Assembly (NCBI RefSeq): GCF_003253705.1
Contig: NZ_QKYU01000012.1
Span: 1 to 64,000 of the forward strand
Direction: 5' to 3'
DNA from: Humitalea rosea
Lineage (GTDB): Bacteria > Pseudomonadota > Alphaproteobacteria > Acetobacterales > Acetobacteraceae
Length of the DNA: 64,000 bases
The notes beneath the pieces were generated by a model, which saw only the letters and a list, made by a program, of their open reading frames with translations, did not search any database and was not told where the DNA came from. The position numbers and the translations under genes were made by a program. This document shows positions 19,061 to 27,496 of this stretch, in pieces (the first letter of the stretch is position 1; each line of letters begins with the position of its first letter).

Positions 19061-19996
19061 ATGATCATGCTCGATGCCGAAGCGGTCGCCGCCCGCCTGC
19101 CCTGGGACGCGCTGGAACAGGCCCTGCGCGCCATGTTCCTGGACGGTTGTTCCGCCCCCCTGCGCCACCGCCACGGGCTGGCCGATGGCACCCTGCTGCT
19201 GATGCCGGCCTGGACCGCGGGCGGGCATACCGGGGTGAAGATCGTCCATGTCATGCCGGGCAATACCGCGCTGCGGCTGCCCTCCGTCCATGCTGCCTAT
19301 CTGCTCAGCGACGGCAACACCGGCCAGCCTTTGGCGATGCTGGACGGCGGGGCGCTGACCGACCGGCGCACGGCGGGCGCCAGCGTGCTGGCCGCGGGCT
19401 ACCTGGCCCGGCCGGACAGCCGCCGCCTGCTCATCCTGGGCGCGGGGCGCGTCGCCCATGCCCTGGCCGAAGCCTATGCCCACCGCTTCGACCTCACCGA
19501 CATCGCCTTGTGGTCCCCGAGCGGGACCAGCGCGCGCCGCCTCGCCGCCAGCCTCGCGGCCACGGGGCTGCCGGCGCGGGCGGTCGCCTCCTCCGACCCC
19601 ACGGGCCACGACATCGTTGCGGCGGCGACCCTGTCGACCACGCCGCTCATCACGGCCGATGCGGTCGCGCCCGGCACCCATATCGATCTGATCGGCGCCT
19701 TCCGCCCCGACATGCGCGAGGCCGATGCAGCCCTGCTCGCCCGCGCGACCCTGGTCGTGGACACCCGCGCCGGTGCCATGGCCGAGGCCGGCGACATCCT
19801 CCAGGCGATCGCGGAGGGCGCGATCACCGCGGCGCATGTGGTCGCCGAACTGGCGGACCTCTGCCGCGCCACCCATCCCGGCCGGCGGACTGCCCAGGAG
19901 ATCACCATCTTCAAATCGGTGGGCTGGGCCGGGGAGGATCTGGCCGCGGCCATCCTGGCGGTCACGCCTGTGGACAAGTCTGTGGGCGAGGTGTGA
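19061..19996 (+). CDS. Ornithine cyclodeaminase / mu-crystallin family NAD(P)-dependent enzyme
   Basis: 311 residues, slightly short for the family. Members act as ornithine cyclodeaminase, alanine dehydrogenase or ketimine reductase. Visible features are GGHTGVKIVHVMPGN, the KI-containing substrate site, DGGALTDRRTAGASVLAAGYL, and the dinucleotide motif LLILGAGRVAHALAEAYA. Later come APGTHIDLIGAFRPDMREAD and VDTRAG. The ATG at 19061 is preferred; a second ATG lies two codons later. It is divergent from aapJ, so it may process an imported amino acid. The family is clear but the substrate cannot be told from sequence. Confidence 0.88.
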   Translation: MIMLDAEAVAARLPWDALEQALRAMFLDGCSAPLRHRHGLADGTLLLMPAWTAGGHTGVKIVHVMPGNTALRLPSVHAAYLLSDGNTGQPLAMLDGGALTDRRTAGASVLAAGYLARPDSRRLLILGAGRVAHALAEAYAHRFDLTDIALWSPSGTSARRLAASLAATGLPARAVASSDPTGHDIVAAATLSTTPLITADAVAPGTHIDLIGAFRPDMREADAALLARATLVVDTRAGAMAEAGDILQAIAEGAITAAHVVAELADLCRATHPGRRTAQEITIFKSVGWAGEDLAAAILAVTPVDKSVGEV

Positions 19997-20108
19997 ACCC
20001 GGCTTTGGCTGAATCTAAGAGACGATCCCTAATTCATTGATCCACAACGCTTAAAGCGTCGCCTTTTTATGTGGATGTTCGCTTGTCGCCCCTGTGGGTT
20101 TCCACAGG
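19969..20108. promoter_or_regulatory. Cluster of DnaA-box-like sites with a 7-base inverted repeat
   Basis: Four near-matches to the DnaA box TTATCCACA lie within 140 bases: TGTGGACAA at 19969-19977 (one mismatch on the other strand), TGATCCACA at 20038-20046 (one mismatch), TGTGGATGT at 20070-20078 and GTTTCCACA at 20098-20106 (two mismatches each). The stretch 20008-20080 is AT-rich for this genome. At 20091-20108, CCTGTGG and CCACAGG form an inverted repeat around GTTT. It could be a DnaA-responsive site, an operator for the downstream importer, or chance. The first site lies inside the end of the coding region. No typical origin genes are close. Confidence 0.35.
20047..20068 (+). terminator. 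Intrinsic terminator after the ornithine-cyclodeaminase-family gene
   Basis: A short stem (ACGCT, loop TAA, AGCGT at 20047-20059) is followed within four bases by five T residues. It lies about 50 bases after the stop codon at 19996. The stem is short, so strength is uncertain, but this is one of the few T-tract terminators in this GC-rich window. Confidence 0.5.
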
Positions 20109-20281
20109 TGGCAGCTGTGCGGCAAAGCAAGGCAGACCGGAGCGCCGCTGCCGATTTCCGCGCCAGCGCAGGCCCACCACATTCCGTCATCGAACGTAAA
20201 CCTGATTGTCACACCGACATCACTGGCCGCAGGCTAGGCCTCGCGTGGCCGATCGCGGCCCCATCGCCGAGGAACGACCCG

Positions 20282-21300
20282 ATGCTCCGCCGAATCGCCA
20301 TCGCCACCCTGCTGGCCTTGTCCCTTCCTGCCCTGGCCCAGGCCCAGAGCCGCACCCGCCTCACCGTCTATACCGCGCTCGAAAACGAGCAGCTGGGGCC
20401 GTTGAAGGCGCTGGCCGAAGCCGCGGTGCCGAGCATCGAGATCGCCTGGGTGCGGGATTCCACCGGCGTCATCACCGCGCGCCTGCTGGCCGAGCGGGCC
20501 AATCCGCGGGCGGATGTGATCTGGGGCGTCTCGGTCTATTCGCTGTTGCAGATGGAAGGGTTCGACATGCTCGAACCCTATACGCCGCCGGGTGCTAGCG
20601 CCCTGCGCCCGAACATGCGCAGCGACCGCAGCCCGATGACCTGGACCGGCATGGATGCCTTCGTCTCCGCCATCTGCTTCAACACGGTGGTGGCGCAGCA
20701 GCGCAACCTGCCGCGGCCCTCGACCTGGGCGGATCTGCTGAACCCGGCCTACCAGGGCCAGATCGTGATGCCGAACCCGGCCAGCAGCGGCACCGGCTTC
20801 CTGACCATCGCCGGCTGGATGGGCGGCATGGGGGAGGCCCCGGCCTGGGACTACATGACGCGGCTGCACAACAACATCCAGGTCTATACCCATAGCGGCA
20901 GCGCGCCCTGCAACAATGCCGCGCGCGGCGAATACGGCGTCGGCCTGTCCTTCGACATGCGGGCCGTGACCCTGAAGAACCAGGGCGCGCCGATCGAGAT
21001 CATCGTGCCGACCGACGGCGTCGGCTACGACCTCGAAGCCACCGCCATCCACCACGGCACCGCGCATCTGGACGCCGCCAAGGCCCTGGTCAACTGGGCC
21101 GTCTCCCGCCCCGCGATGGAGGCCTATGGCCGCTGGTACGCGCTGCTGGCGCTGCCGGGGGTGACCCCGGTCGTGCAGAACTACCCGAGCGAATTCGCCG
21201 AACGCCTGGTCGCGGCCGATTTCCGCGCCGTCGCCACGCAGCGCGACCGTATCCTGCGCGAATGGACCAGCCGCTTCGACGGCAAATCCGCGCCACGGTA

Positions 21301-21301
<1 letters not shown>
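20282..21301 (+). CDS. ABC transporter substrate-binding protein, 2-aminoethylphosphonate/iron type
   Basis: 339 residues with a signal peptide ([18 protein letters not shown]). It is a class-II periplasmic binding protein of the SBP_bac_6/FbpA-like fold: [15 protein letters not shown] at the mature N-terminus, [15 protein letters not shown], a hinge segment [20 protein letters not shown], and [18 protein letters not shown]. It resembles the PhnS2 receptor of 2-aminoethylphosphonate importers more than FbpA, since the FbpA tyrosine pair is not evident. It is followed with a one-base overlap by its ATPase and then by a double-length permease, the arrangement known for PhnS2-T2-U2. The ligand is inferred, not shown. 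Confidence 0.85.
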
Positions 21302-22402
<1,101 letters not shown>

Positions 22403-22410
<8 letters not shown>

Positions 22411-24127
22411 AGGCATGGCGGCGGTGGCGATGCCCGCGGCCGCGCGCCCCGTCACCCGGGTCCGGCGGCGGCTGTCGGGCGATCAGATCGCGATGCGCTG
22501 GACCTTGGTGCTGGCGGGGCTGGCACTGGTGGTGGTGCTCGCCGCCCCGATGGCGATGCTGCTGAGCCGGGCCTTCGAGGATGCATCCGGCGCCTGGGTC
22601 GGCCTCGCCAATTTCGCGACCTATGCGACCACGCCGACGCTTGCGGCCTCGGCCTGGCACAGCGTCTGGACGGCGGCGGTCACCGCCATCGTGGTGGTGC
22701 CGCTGGCCTTCACCTTCGCCTATGGGCTGACGCGCAGCCGCATCCCCGGGCGGGGCCTGTTCCGCGCGGTGATGATGGTGCCGATCCTCGCCCCCTCGCT
22801 GTTGCCTGCGCTGTCGCTGATCATGCTGTTCGGCAACCAGGGGCTGCTGAAATCCTGGCTGTTCGGCGGCTCCATCTACGGCCCGCCGGGGATCATCGCC
22901 GCACAGATCTTCGCCTGCTTCCCGCATGCGACCATCATCCTCGCGGTCGCGCTCACCACCGCCGATGCGCGGCTGTACGAGGCAGCCGACGTGCTGCGCG
23001 CCGGGCGCATCCGCACCTTCCTGACCGTGACCCTGCCGGGGGCGGCCTATGGGCTGGTTTCGGCCGGGGTGGTCGTCTTCACGCTGGTGGTCACCGATTT
23101 CGGCATTCCGAAGGTGATCGGCGGCTCGTTCAACGTGCTGGCGACCGATGTCTACAAGCAGGTGGTCGGGCAGCATAACTTCAACATGGGGGCCGTGGTC
23201 GGCATCGTGCTGCTGATCCCGGCGGTGGCCGGCTTCTGGCTGGAACGCTGGGCGCGCAAGCGCCGGGCCGCGACCATCTCCGGCCGCGCCGTGACCTATG
23301 TGCCGAAACCCCGGCTGGCGCGGGACCTGCCGCTGCTGCTGTTCTGCACCGGCATCGCCGCCGTGCTGGTCGGCATCGTCGCCATCGCCTTCTGGTCCAG
23401 CCTGATCCGCTTCTGGCCCTGGAACCTGTCGCTGACCTGGGACAACTACGAGTTCGGGCGGTTCGACACGGCGGGCTGGGGCTCGGTGCTGACCTCGCTG
23501 CAAATGGCGGCCTGGGCCGCGGCACTCGGCACGCCGGTGATCTTCGTCACCGCCTGGCTGGTCGAGCGCACCCCGGCCGCGGGATTCTTGCGCGGGACTG
23601 TTGGGTTTTTGGCGACCGCGCCATTGGCGATCCCGGGGCTGGTGTTGGGGCTCGCCTATATCCTGTTCTTCAACCACCCCTCGAACCCGCTGAACCTGTT
23701 CTATGGCGGCATGGCGATCCTGGCGCTGAACAGCGTCGTGCATTTCTGGACGGTTGGGCACCTGACCGCGACCACCGCGCTGCGCCAGTTGGACCCGGAG
23801 TTCGAGGCCGCCTCGGCCAGCCTCAAGGTGCCGGTCTGGAGCACCTTCGCCCGCGTCACCGTGCCGATCTGCCTCCCGGCGGGGCTGGAGATCGCGGCCT
23901 ATATCTTCGTCAATGCGATGACGACGGTGAGTGCGGTGATCTTCCTCTATGGCGCCGACTACAAACCCGCCGCCGTCGCCGCCGTGCAGATGGAGGAATC
24001 CGGCCAGACCAGTGCGGCCGCCGGCATGGCCTGCGTCATCCTCGCGGTGGCGCTGGCGGTCAAGACCGTGCAGGTCGTGGTCTCCGCCATTCTCGACCGG
24101 ACGACCCAGGCCTGGCGCCGCAGATAG
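22403..24127 (+). CDS. Double-length ABC permease (two fused permease domains), 2-aminoethylphosphonate/iron type
   Basis: 574 residues holding two permease domains in tandem with about 12 transmembrane helices, as in FbpB and PhnU2. The first half has [20 protein letters not shown] and the loop [20 protein letters not shown]; the second half has the loop [20 protein letters not shown] followed by [14 protein letters not shown]. These EAA-type loops contact the ATPase. The ATG at 22403 overlaps the end of the ATPase gene; a second ATG at 22415 is possible. Phosphonatase or PhnW genes are not nearby, so transport of phosphonate rather than ferric iron is only a likely reading. Confidence 0.88.
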
Positions 24128-24203
24128 GCGCGCAACCGATTTGATCCGCTGGCGTTCTCCGCAAGAGGCGCGCAACGGTGCCGCCGTTGCTGGGAGTAAA
24201 GTT

Positions 24204-24278
24204 ATGAATGGCATCATCTACATCGTGGGTCTCGTCGTCGTCGTCGTCGCGGTGCTGAGCTTCTTCGGCCTGCGCTGA
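24204..24278 (+). CDS. 24-residue single-helix membrane peptide
   Basis: The open frame encodes MNGIIYIVGLVVVVVAVLSF plus four residues (FGLR in the last five), a single transmembrane helix with almost no tails. GGGAG lies about eight bases before the ATG, which supports translation. The five valines from GTC repeats sit in the helix. I recall near-identical tiny peptides beginning MNxIIYIVG in other alphaproteobacteria, so it is likely a conserved small membrane protein, but I know no function. It lies between the ABC permease and a methyltransferase gene on the same strand. Confidence 0.75.
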   Translation: MNGIIYIVGLVVVVVAVLSFFGLR

Positions 24279-24327
24279 GCGCGACCGCCCCCTCGACGTG
24301 CCGCCCCGGCTGCGGCACGAGACGGGG

Positions 24328-25569
24328 ATGAGCGACGCCGCCGACCAAGCCCTTTCCGACCAGTATGAGGCCTACCCCTACCCTGCCCGCGATCCGCGGG
24401 ACGAGGCCAAGCGGCTTGTGGTGGGCAGCCCCTCGCATCTGGCCGAGGTCGATCACTGGATTTTCGGGGCACGGCGCCCCGCCGCGGCCCCGTTGCGCGC
24501 CCTGATGGCGGGCGGCGGGTCGGGCGATGGCACGCTGATGCTGGCCCAGCATCTTGCCTCCCGTGGCCGGCCCGGCGAGGTGACGTGGCTCGACCGTTCG
24601 TCAGCCGCGCGGCGCGTGGCGGAGGCCCGGGCGAAGCTCCGGGGGCTGGAGAATATCCGCTTCGTCGCGGGATCGCTGCTGGATCTGCCGGAGCTTGGCC
24701 TCGGCGCCTTCGACTACATCGATTGCTGCGGCGTGCTGCATCATCTGCCCGACCCGGCGGCCGGGCTGCGCAGCCTCGCCGGCGCCCTGGCGCCCGGCGG
24801 TGGCATCGGGCTGATGGTCTATGCGCCGCATGGGCGCACCGGCGTCTATATGCTGCAGGATGCGTTGCGCCTGCTGGCCCCGCCCGAGGAGAGCCCCGCG
24901 AGCCGCGTGGACATCGCCCGCCGGGTCTGGAAGCATCTGCCCGAAACCGCCTGGCTGCGGCACAATCCCCTGATCGACGATCATCTGAAGGGCGGCGATG
25001 CCGGTCTGTATGACCTGCTGCTGAACCCGCGCGACCGGGCCTTCACCGTGCCCCAGCTCGCGGCGCTGATCGAGGGCGCGGGGCTGCGCCTGCGCTGCCT
25101 GGTCGAACCCCTGCGCTACGACCCCGACACCTGGCTGCCCGACCCCCGCCTGCGCGAACGCAGCCAGGGGCTGGGGCTGGTCGAGCGCGCGGCGCTGGCC
25201 GAGGCGTTGACCGGCAACATGGGCATCCACATCGCCTATTGCGTCCGCGCCGAGGACCCGGTGGCCGAGGCCGACTGGACCGACCCCGAGGCCATCCCGC
25301 TGCTGCGCGAACTCGATGGCCCCACGCTGGCGCGCGGCCTGCCGGGGAATGACGTGCTGACGATCACCTTCGACGGGCTGCGCGTGCCGGTGGCGCTGCC
25401 CCGGCTCAGCCGGGCGATCCTGGCACGGGTGGATGGGCGCCGGCGCATCGGCGAGATCGCGGATGAGCTGGCGGCGACGGGAACGTCGCGCGAGGTCTTC
25501 GGGCGGGAGTTCGCGCAGCTTGCGCGGCAGTTGGAACGGCTGAACCGGCTGTTGCTGGCCGCGCGGTAA
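24328..25569 (+). CDS. Class I SAM-dependent methyltransferase with C-terminal regulatory-type domain
   Basis: 413 residues. The N-terminus has DQYEAYPYPARDPRDE, common in a methyltransferase group, then the SAM fold: motif I in LRALMAGGGSGDGTLMLAQH, LDRSSAARRVAEARAK for the second strand, and FDYIDCCGVLHHLPDP for motif IV. After about residue 200 the protein continues through LYDLLLNPRDRAFTVPQLAA into a C-terminal segment (about 345-413) with LARVDGRRRIGEIADELAA, which looks like a small winged-helix or PqqD-like domain. The ATG at 24328 follows ACGGGG. Substrate unknown; a peptide or natural-product target is possible. No signal peptide. Confidence 0.85.
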   Translation: MSDAADQALSDQYEAYPYPARDPRDEAKRLVVGSPSHLAEVDHWIFGARRPAAAPLRALMAGGGSGDGTLMLAQHLASRGRPGEVTWLDRSSAARRVAEARAKLRGLENIRFVAGSLLDLPELGLGAFDYIDCCGVLHHLPDPAAGLRSLAGALAPGGGIGLMVYAPHGRTGVYMLQDALRLLAPPEESPASRVDIARRVWKHLPETAWLRHNPLIDDHLKGGDAGLYDLLLNPRDRAFTVPQLAALIEGAGLRLRCLVEPLRYDPDTWLPDPRLRERSQGLGLVERAALAEALTGNMGIHIAYCVRAEDPVAEADWTDPEAIPLLRELDGPTLARGLPGNDVLTITFDGLRVPVALPRLSRAILARVDGRRRIGEIADELAATGTSREVFGREFAQLARQLERLNRLLLAAR

Positions 25570-25575
25570 TCGGCG

Positions 25576-25673
25576 CCCGGCAGGCTGCCGGGAAGAAAGG
25601 ACCGAGGGGCGTCGCCCCAGCGGAAGCCTGATATTTCCTGGCCGGAGGGCGCGGGAGGGCGACGCCCTCCCGC
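25576..25673. repeat. Cluster of three GC-rich inverted repeats
   Basis: Three perfect hairpins fill this gap: CCCGGCA/TGCCGGG at 25576-25592, GGGGC/GCCCC at 25606-25618, and a 10-base stem GCGGGAGGGC/GCCCTCCCGC at 25651-25673, each with a 3-base loop. They separate two convergent genes and may end transcription from both sides. The layout resembles the hairpin cluster at 175-236, so it may be a copy of an intergenic repeat of this genome. Confidence 0.5.
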
Positions 25674-25706
25674 TTCTACCGTCACAAGGCGCTTTTCAGC
25701 GGCCTG

Positions 25707-26108
25707 CTAGCGCTCGATTTCCTCGGCCGCGATGCCGAAGGCGGCGAGCCCTTCGCCCAGCAGATCGCCAAGCATGTCCATGGTCAGCAAATAGGTCGCG
25801 GTATCCTTCCCGGCACCGCGTTCGGCGGCAACCTTCAGGGCCTCTTCCCACTCCTCGGCCTCATAATCGCCGCGCCCAACCCAGGCGAGAGCGATCAGCG
25901 CCGTCTGCTCTTCTTCGTTCAACTCGGAGATGAAGGCGGAGAGGCTTTCCTCGTCCAGTTCCGCATCGCTGCCATCGGGCTCGTCGGCGTCCTCATCGGC
26001 GTCCGTCTCGTCCTCTTCCTGGATGGCATGCGCATGGTCGATGACAATCGCCACCGTCTCCAGGCTTACGCGAAGGTCGAATTCCTCATCTTCGGGGTCA
26101 ACGGCCAT
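25707..26108 (-). CDS. DUF3775 domain-containing acidic protein
   Basis: 133 residues and very acidic, with a central low-complexity run of Glu and Asp (EEDETDADEDADEPDGSDAE). The flanks fit DUF3775: FDLRVSLETVAIVIDHAHAI at the start, then LSAFISELNEEEQTALIALA and WVGRGDYEAEEWEEALKVA. No signal peptide or membrane segment is seen. The family is widespread in alphaproteobacteria and has no known function. It is convergent with the methyltransferase gene across the hairpin cluster and divergent from a small secreted protein gene. Confidence 0.82.
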   Translation of the reverse strand: MAVDPEDEEFDLRVSLETVAIVIDHAHAIQEEDETDADEDADEPDGSDAELDEESLSAFISELNEEEQTALIALAWVGRGDYEAEEWEEALKVAAERGAGKDTATYLLTMDMLGDLLGEGLAAFGIAAEEIER

Positions 26109-26229
26109 GGTGAGCTCCTAACAAGAACGGGGCATGAAACCACCCAAGCCCGGCAGCGCTATCGCATTGGTGTTCACCCCCCGGCAAGGGTCTGGGTGCA
26201 TGATGAACGCGCGGACCAGGAGGTCGGCG

Positions 26230-26592
26230 ATGATGCGAAACGACGAAAGAGGGATGGCGCGGCGATGGCTCGGCGGCGGCTTGGTCGCTGTCGTGCTCGG
26301 CATTGCCGCGACCTGCGTGCCCTCCGCCCTCCCCGCCGCCGCCGGGGATGATCGCGGCGCGGCCCGCGTGATCCTTGCCGCCGGCAGGGGTGCGGCGCCG
26401 GCGCCGGACGCCATGGCCGACGATGTCTGCGACACACCCGGGCCCAGGCCCATGCATCATGTAGCCTTCAACCTCAGCGAGCCTGAGGATCCCGACGCGG
26501 TCGCCTCGCTCCAGCGGGCCCTTCAACTCTGCGTGCGGTCAGCCCCGCGCCCTGGCGCGCCGGAAGTGCGCGGCCCGATCCGCCGCGGATAG
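26230..26592 (+). CDS. Small secreted hypothetical protein
   Basis: 120 residues from the ATG at 26230, which has AGGAGG about seven bases upstream; ATG 26233 is also possible. The N-terminus RRWLGGGLVAVVLGIAATCV followed by PSALPAAAGDD is a signal peptide. The mature part is Ala/Pro-rich, with VCDTPGPRPMHHVAFNLSEP and two cysteines (in DDVCDT and QLCVRS). No known domain is recognised. The ribosome site and signal peptide support coding, but the reading is short and GC-rich, so this is a moderate call. Confidence 0.55.
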   Translation: MMRNDERGMARRWLGGGLVAVVLGIAATCVPSALPAAAGDDRGAARVILAAGRGAAPAPDAMADDVCDTPGPRPMHHVAFNLSEPEDPDAVASLQRALQLCVRSAPRPGAPEVRGPIRRG

Positions 26593-26602
26593 CCCTTCGC
26601 GG

Positions 26603-27496
26603 TCAGTACATGACGATCGGCGACAGCGAATAGCGCGCCGCGATGCGGGCGAGCGTGCCATCCATCTTCGCCGCGGTCAGGAAGGTGTTCACCTCATCCA
26701 GCCAGGCGCGTTCCTGCCGCGCCACGGCATAGGCGTAGAGCGTGTCCCCGAACCGGCCCGGCGGGCTCAGCACCCGGGCCCAGGCGTGGGTCTCCGTCAT
26801 CCGCCGCGTATAGGGGTAGTCGGACATGAAGGCGTCGGCCCGGCCGGAGAGCACCTCCGCCTCACGCGTCGCGGGCTGGCGCACCACCAGCAGCTCCGCC
26901 GCCGTCAGCGTGTCGCGCATCAGGCTTTCCATGAAGGTCCCGGCCGCCACCGCCACCACATTGCCCGCACGGTCGAGGTCGGCCCAGGCGCCCACGCGGG
27001 GATTCTCCCGCGTCGTCACCGCATAAACGGCGCTGGAGAGGTAGGGCTTGCTGAAGGCCATCTGCCGCGCACGGTCCGCCGTGACGCCGACACCCATCAT
27101 CGCGATGTCGCAGTCGCCCTTCTCGAGCCGATCCGCGAATTCGACGAAATTCGTCTCCACGAAGCGCAGCGGCGTCCCCAACCGCGCGGCAAAGGCCTGC
27201 GCCATCTCGACATCGAGCCCCTCCAGATCGCCGCTCCGGGGGTTCCGCCATGAGATGGCGTAATATTCCGGCCAGATACAGACCAGCAGCGCCCCCCTCT
27301 GGCGGATCAGCGTCAGCCGCTCGGGCGCGGGCGTGGGGGGCAGTGCTGCGGGTGCGGCCGGGGGCGCGGGCGCAAAGGGGGCGGGGGCGGGGCTGCCGCC
27401 CCCCTGCGCCATCGCCTCCGGTGGCGATGATATGCCGAATGCCCCTATCAGGATCAGGGCGCCTGCTGCGATAAGCGTCGCAATGTTCGGCCGCAT
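26603..27496 (-). CDS. Orphan amino-acid-type substrate-binding protein (SBP_bac_3)
   Basis: 297 residues. After a signal peptide ([18 protein letters not shown]) and a Pro/Ala-rich linker (about 37-60), the family-3 binding fold begins: [39 protein letters not shown], and [19 protein letters not shown]. Later [14 protein letters not shown] and a C-terminal [20 protein letters not shown] complete it. The ATG at 27496 is chosen because GGAGG lies eight bases before it; a GTG at 27511 is an alternative. No permease or ATPase is near. It is divergent from, and overlaps the start of, a membrane sensor kinase, so it may feed a ligand signal to that kinase rather than a transporter. That link is inference. 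Confidence 0.88.
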   Translation of the reverse strand: MRPNIATLIAAGALILIGAFGISSPPEAMAQGGGSPAPAPFAPAPPAAPAALPPTPAPERLTLIRQRGALLVCIWPEYYAISWRNPRSGDLEGLDVEMAQAFAARLGTPLRFVETNFVEFADRLEKGDCDIAMMGVGVTADRARQMAFSKPYLSSAVYAVTTRENPRVGAWADLDRAGNVVAVAAGTFMESLMRDTLTAAELLVVRQPATREAEVLSGRADAFMSDYPYTRRMTETHAWARVLSPPGRFGDTLYAYAVARQERAWLDEVNTFLTAAKMDGTLARIAARYSLSPIVMY

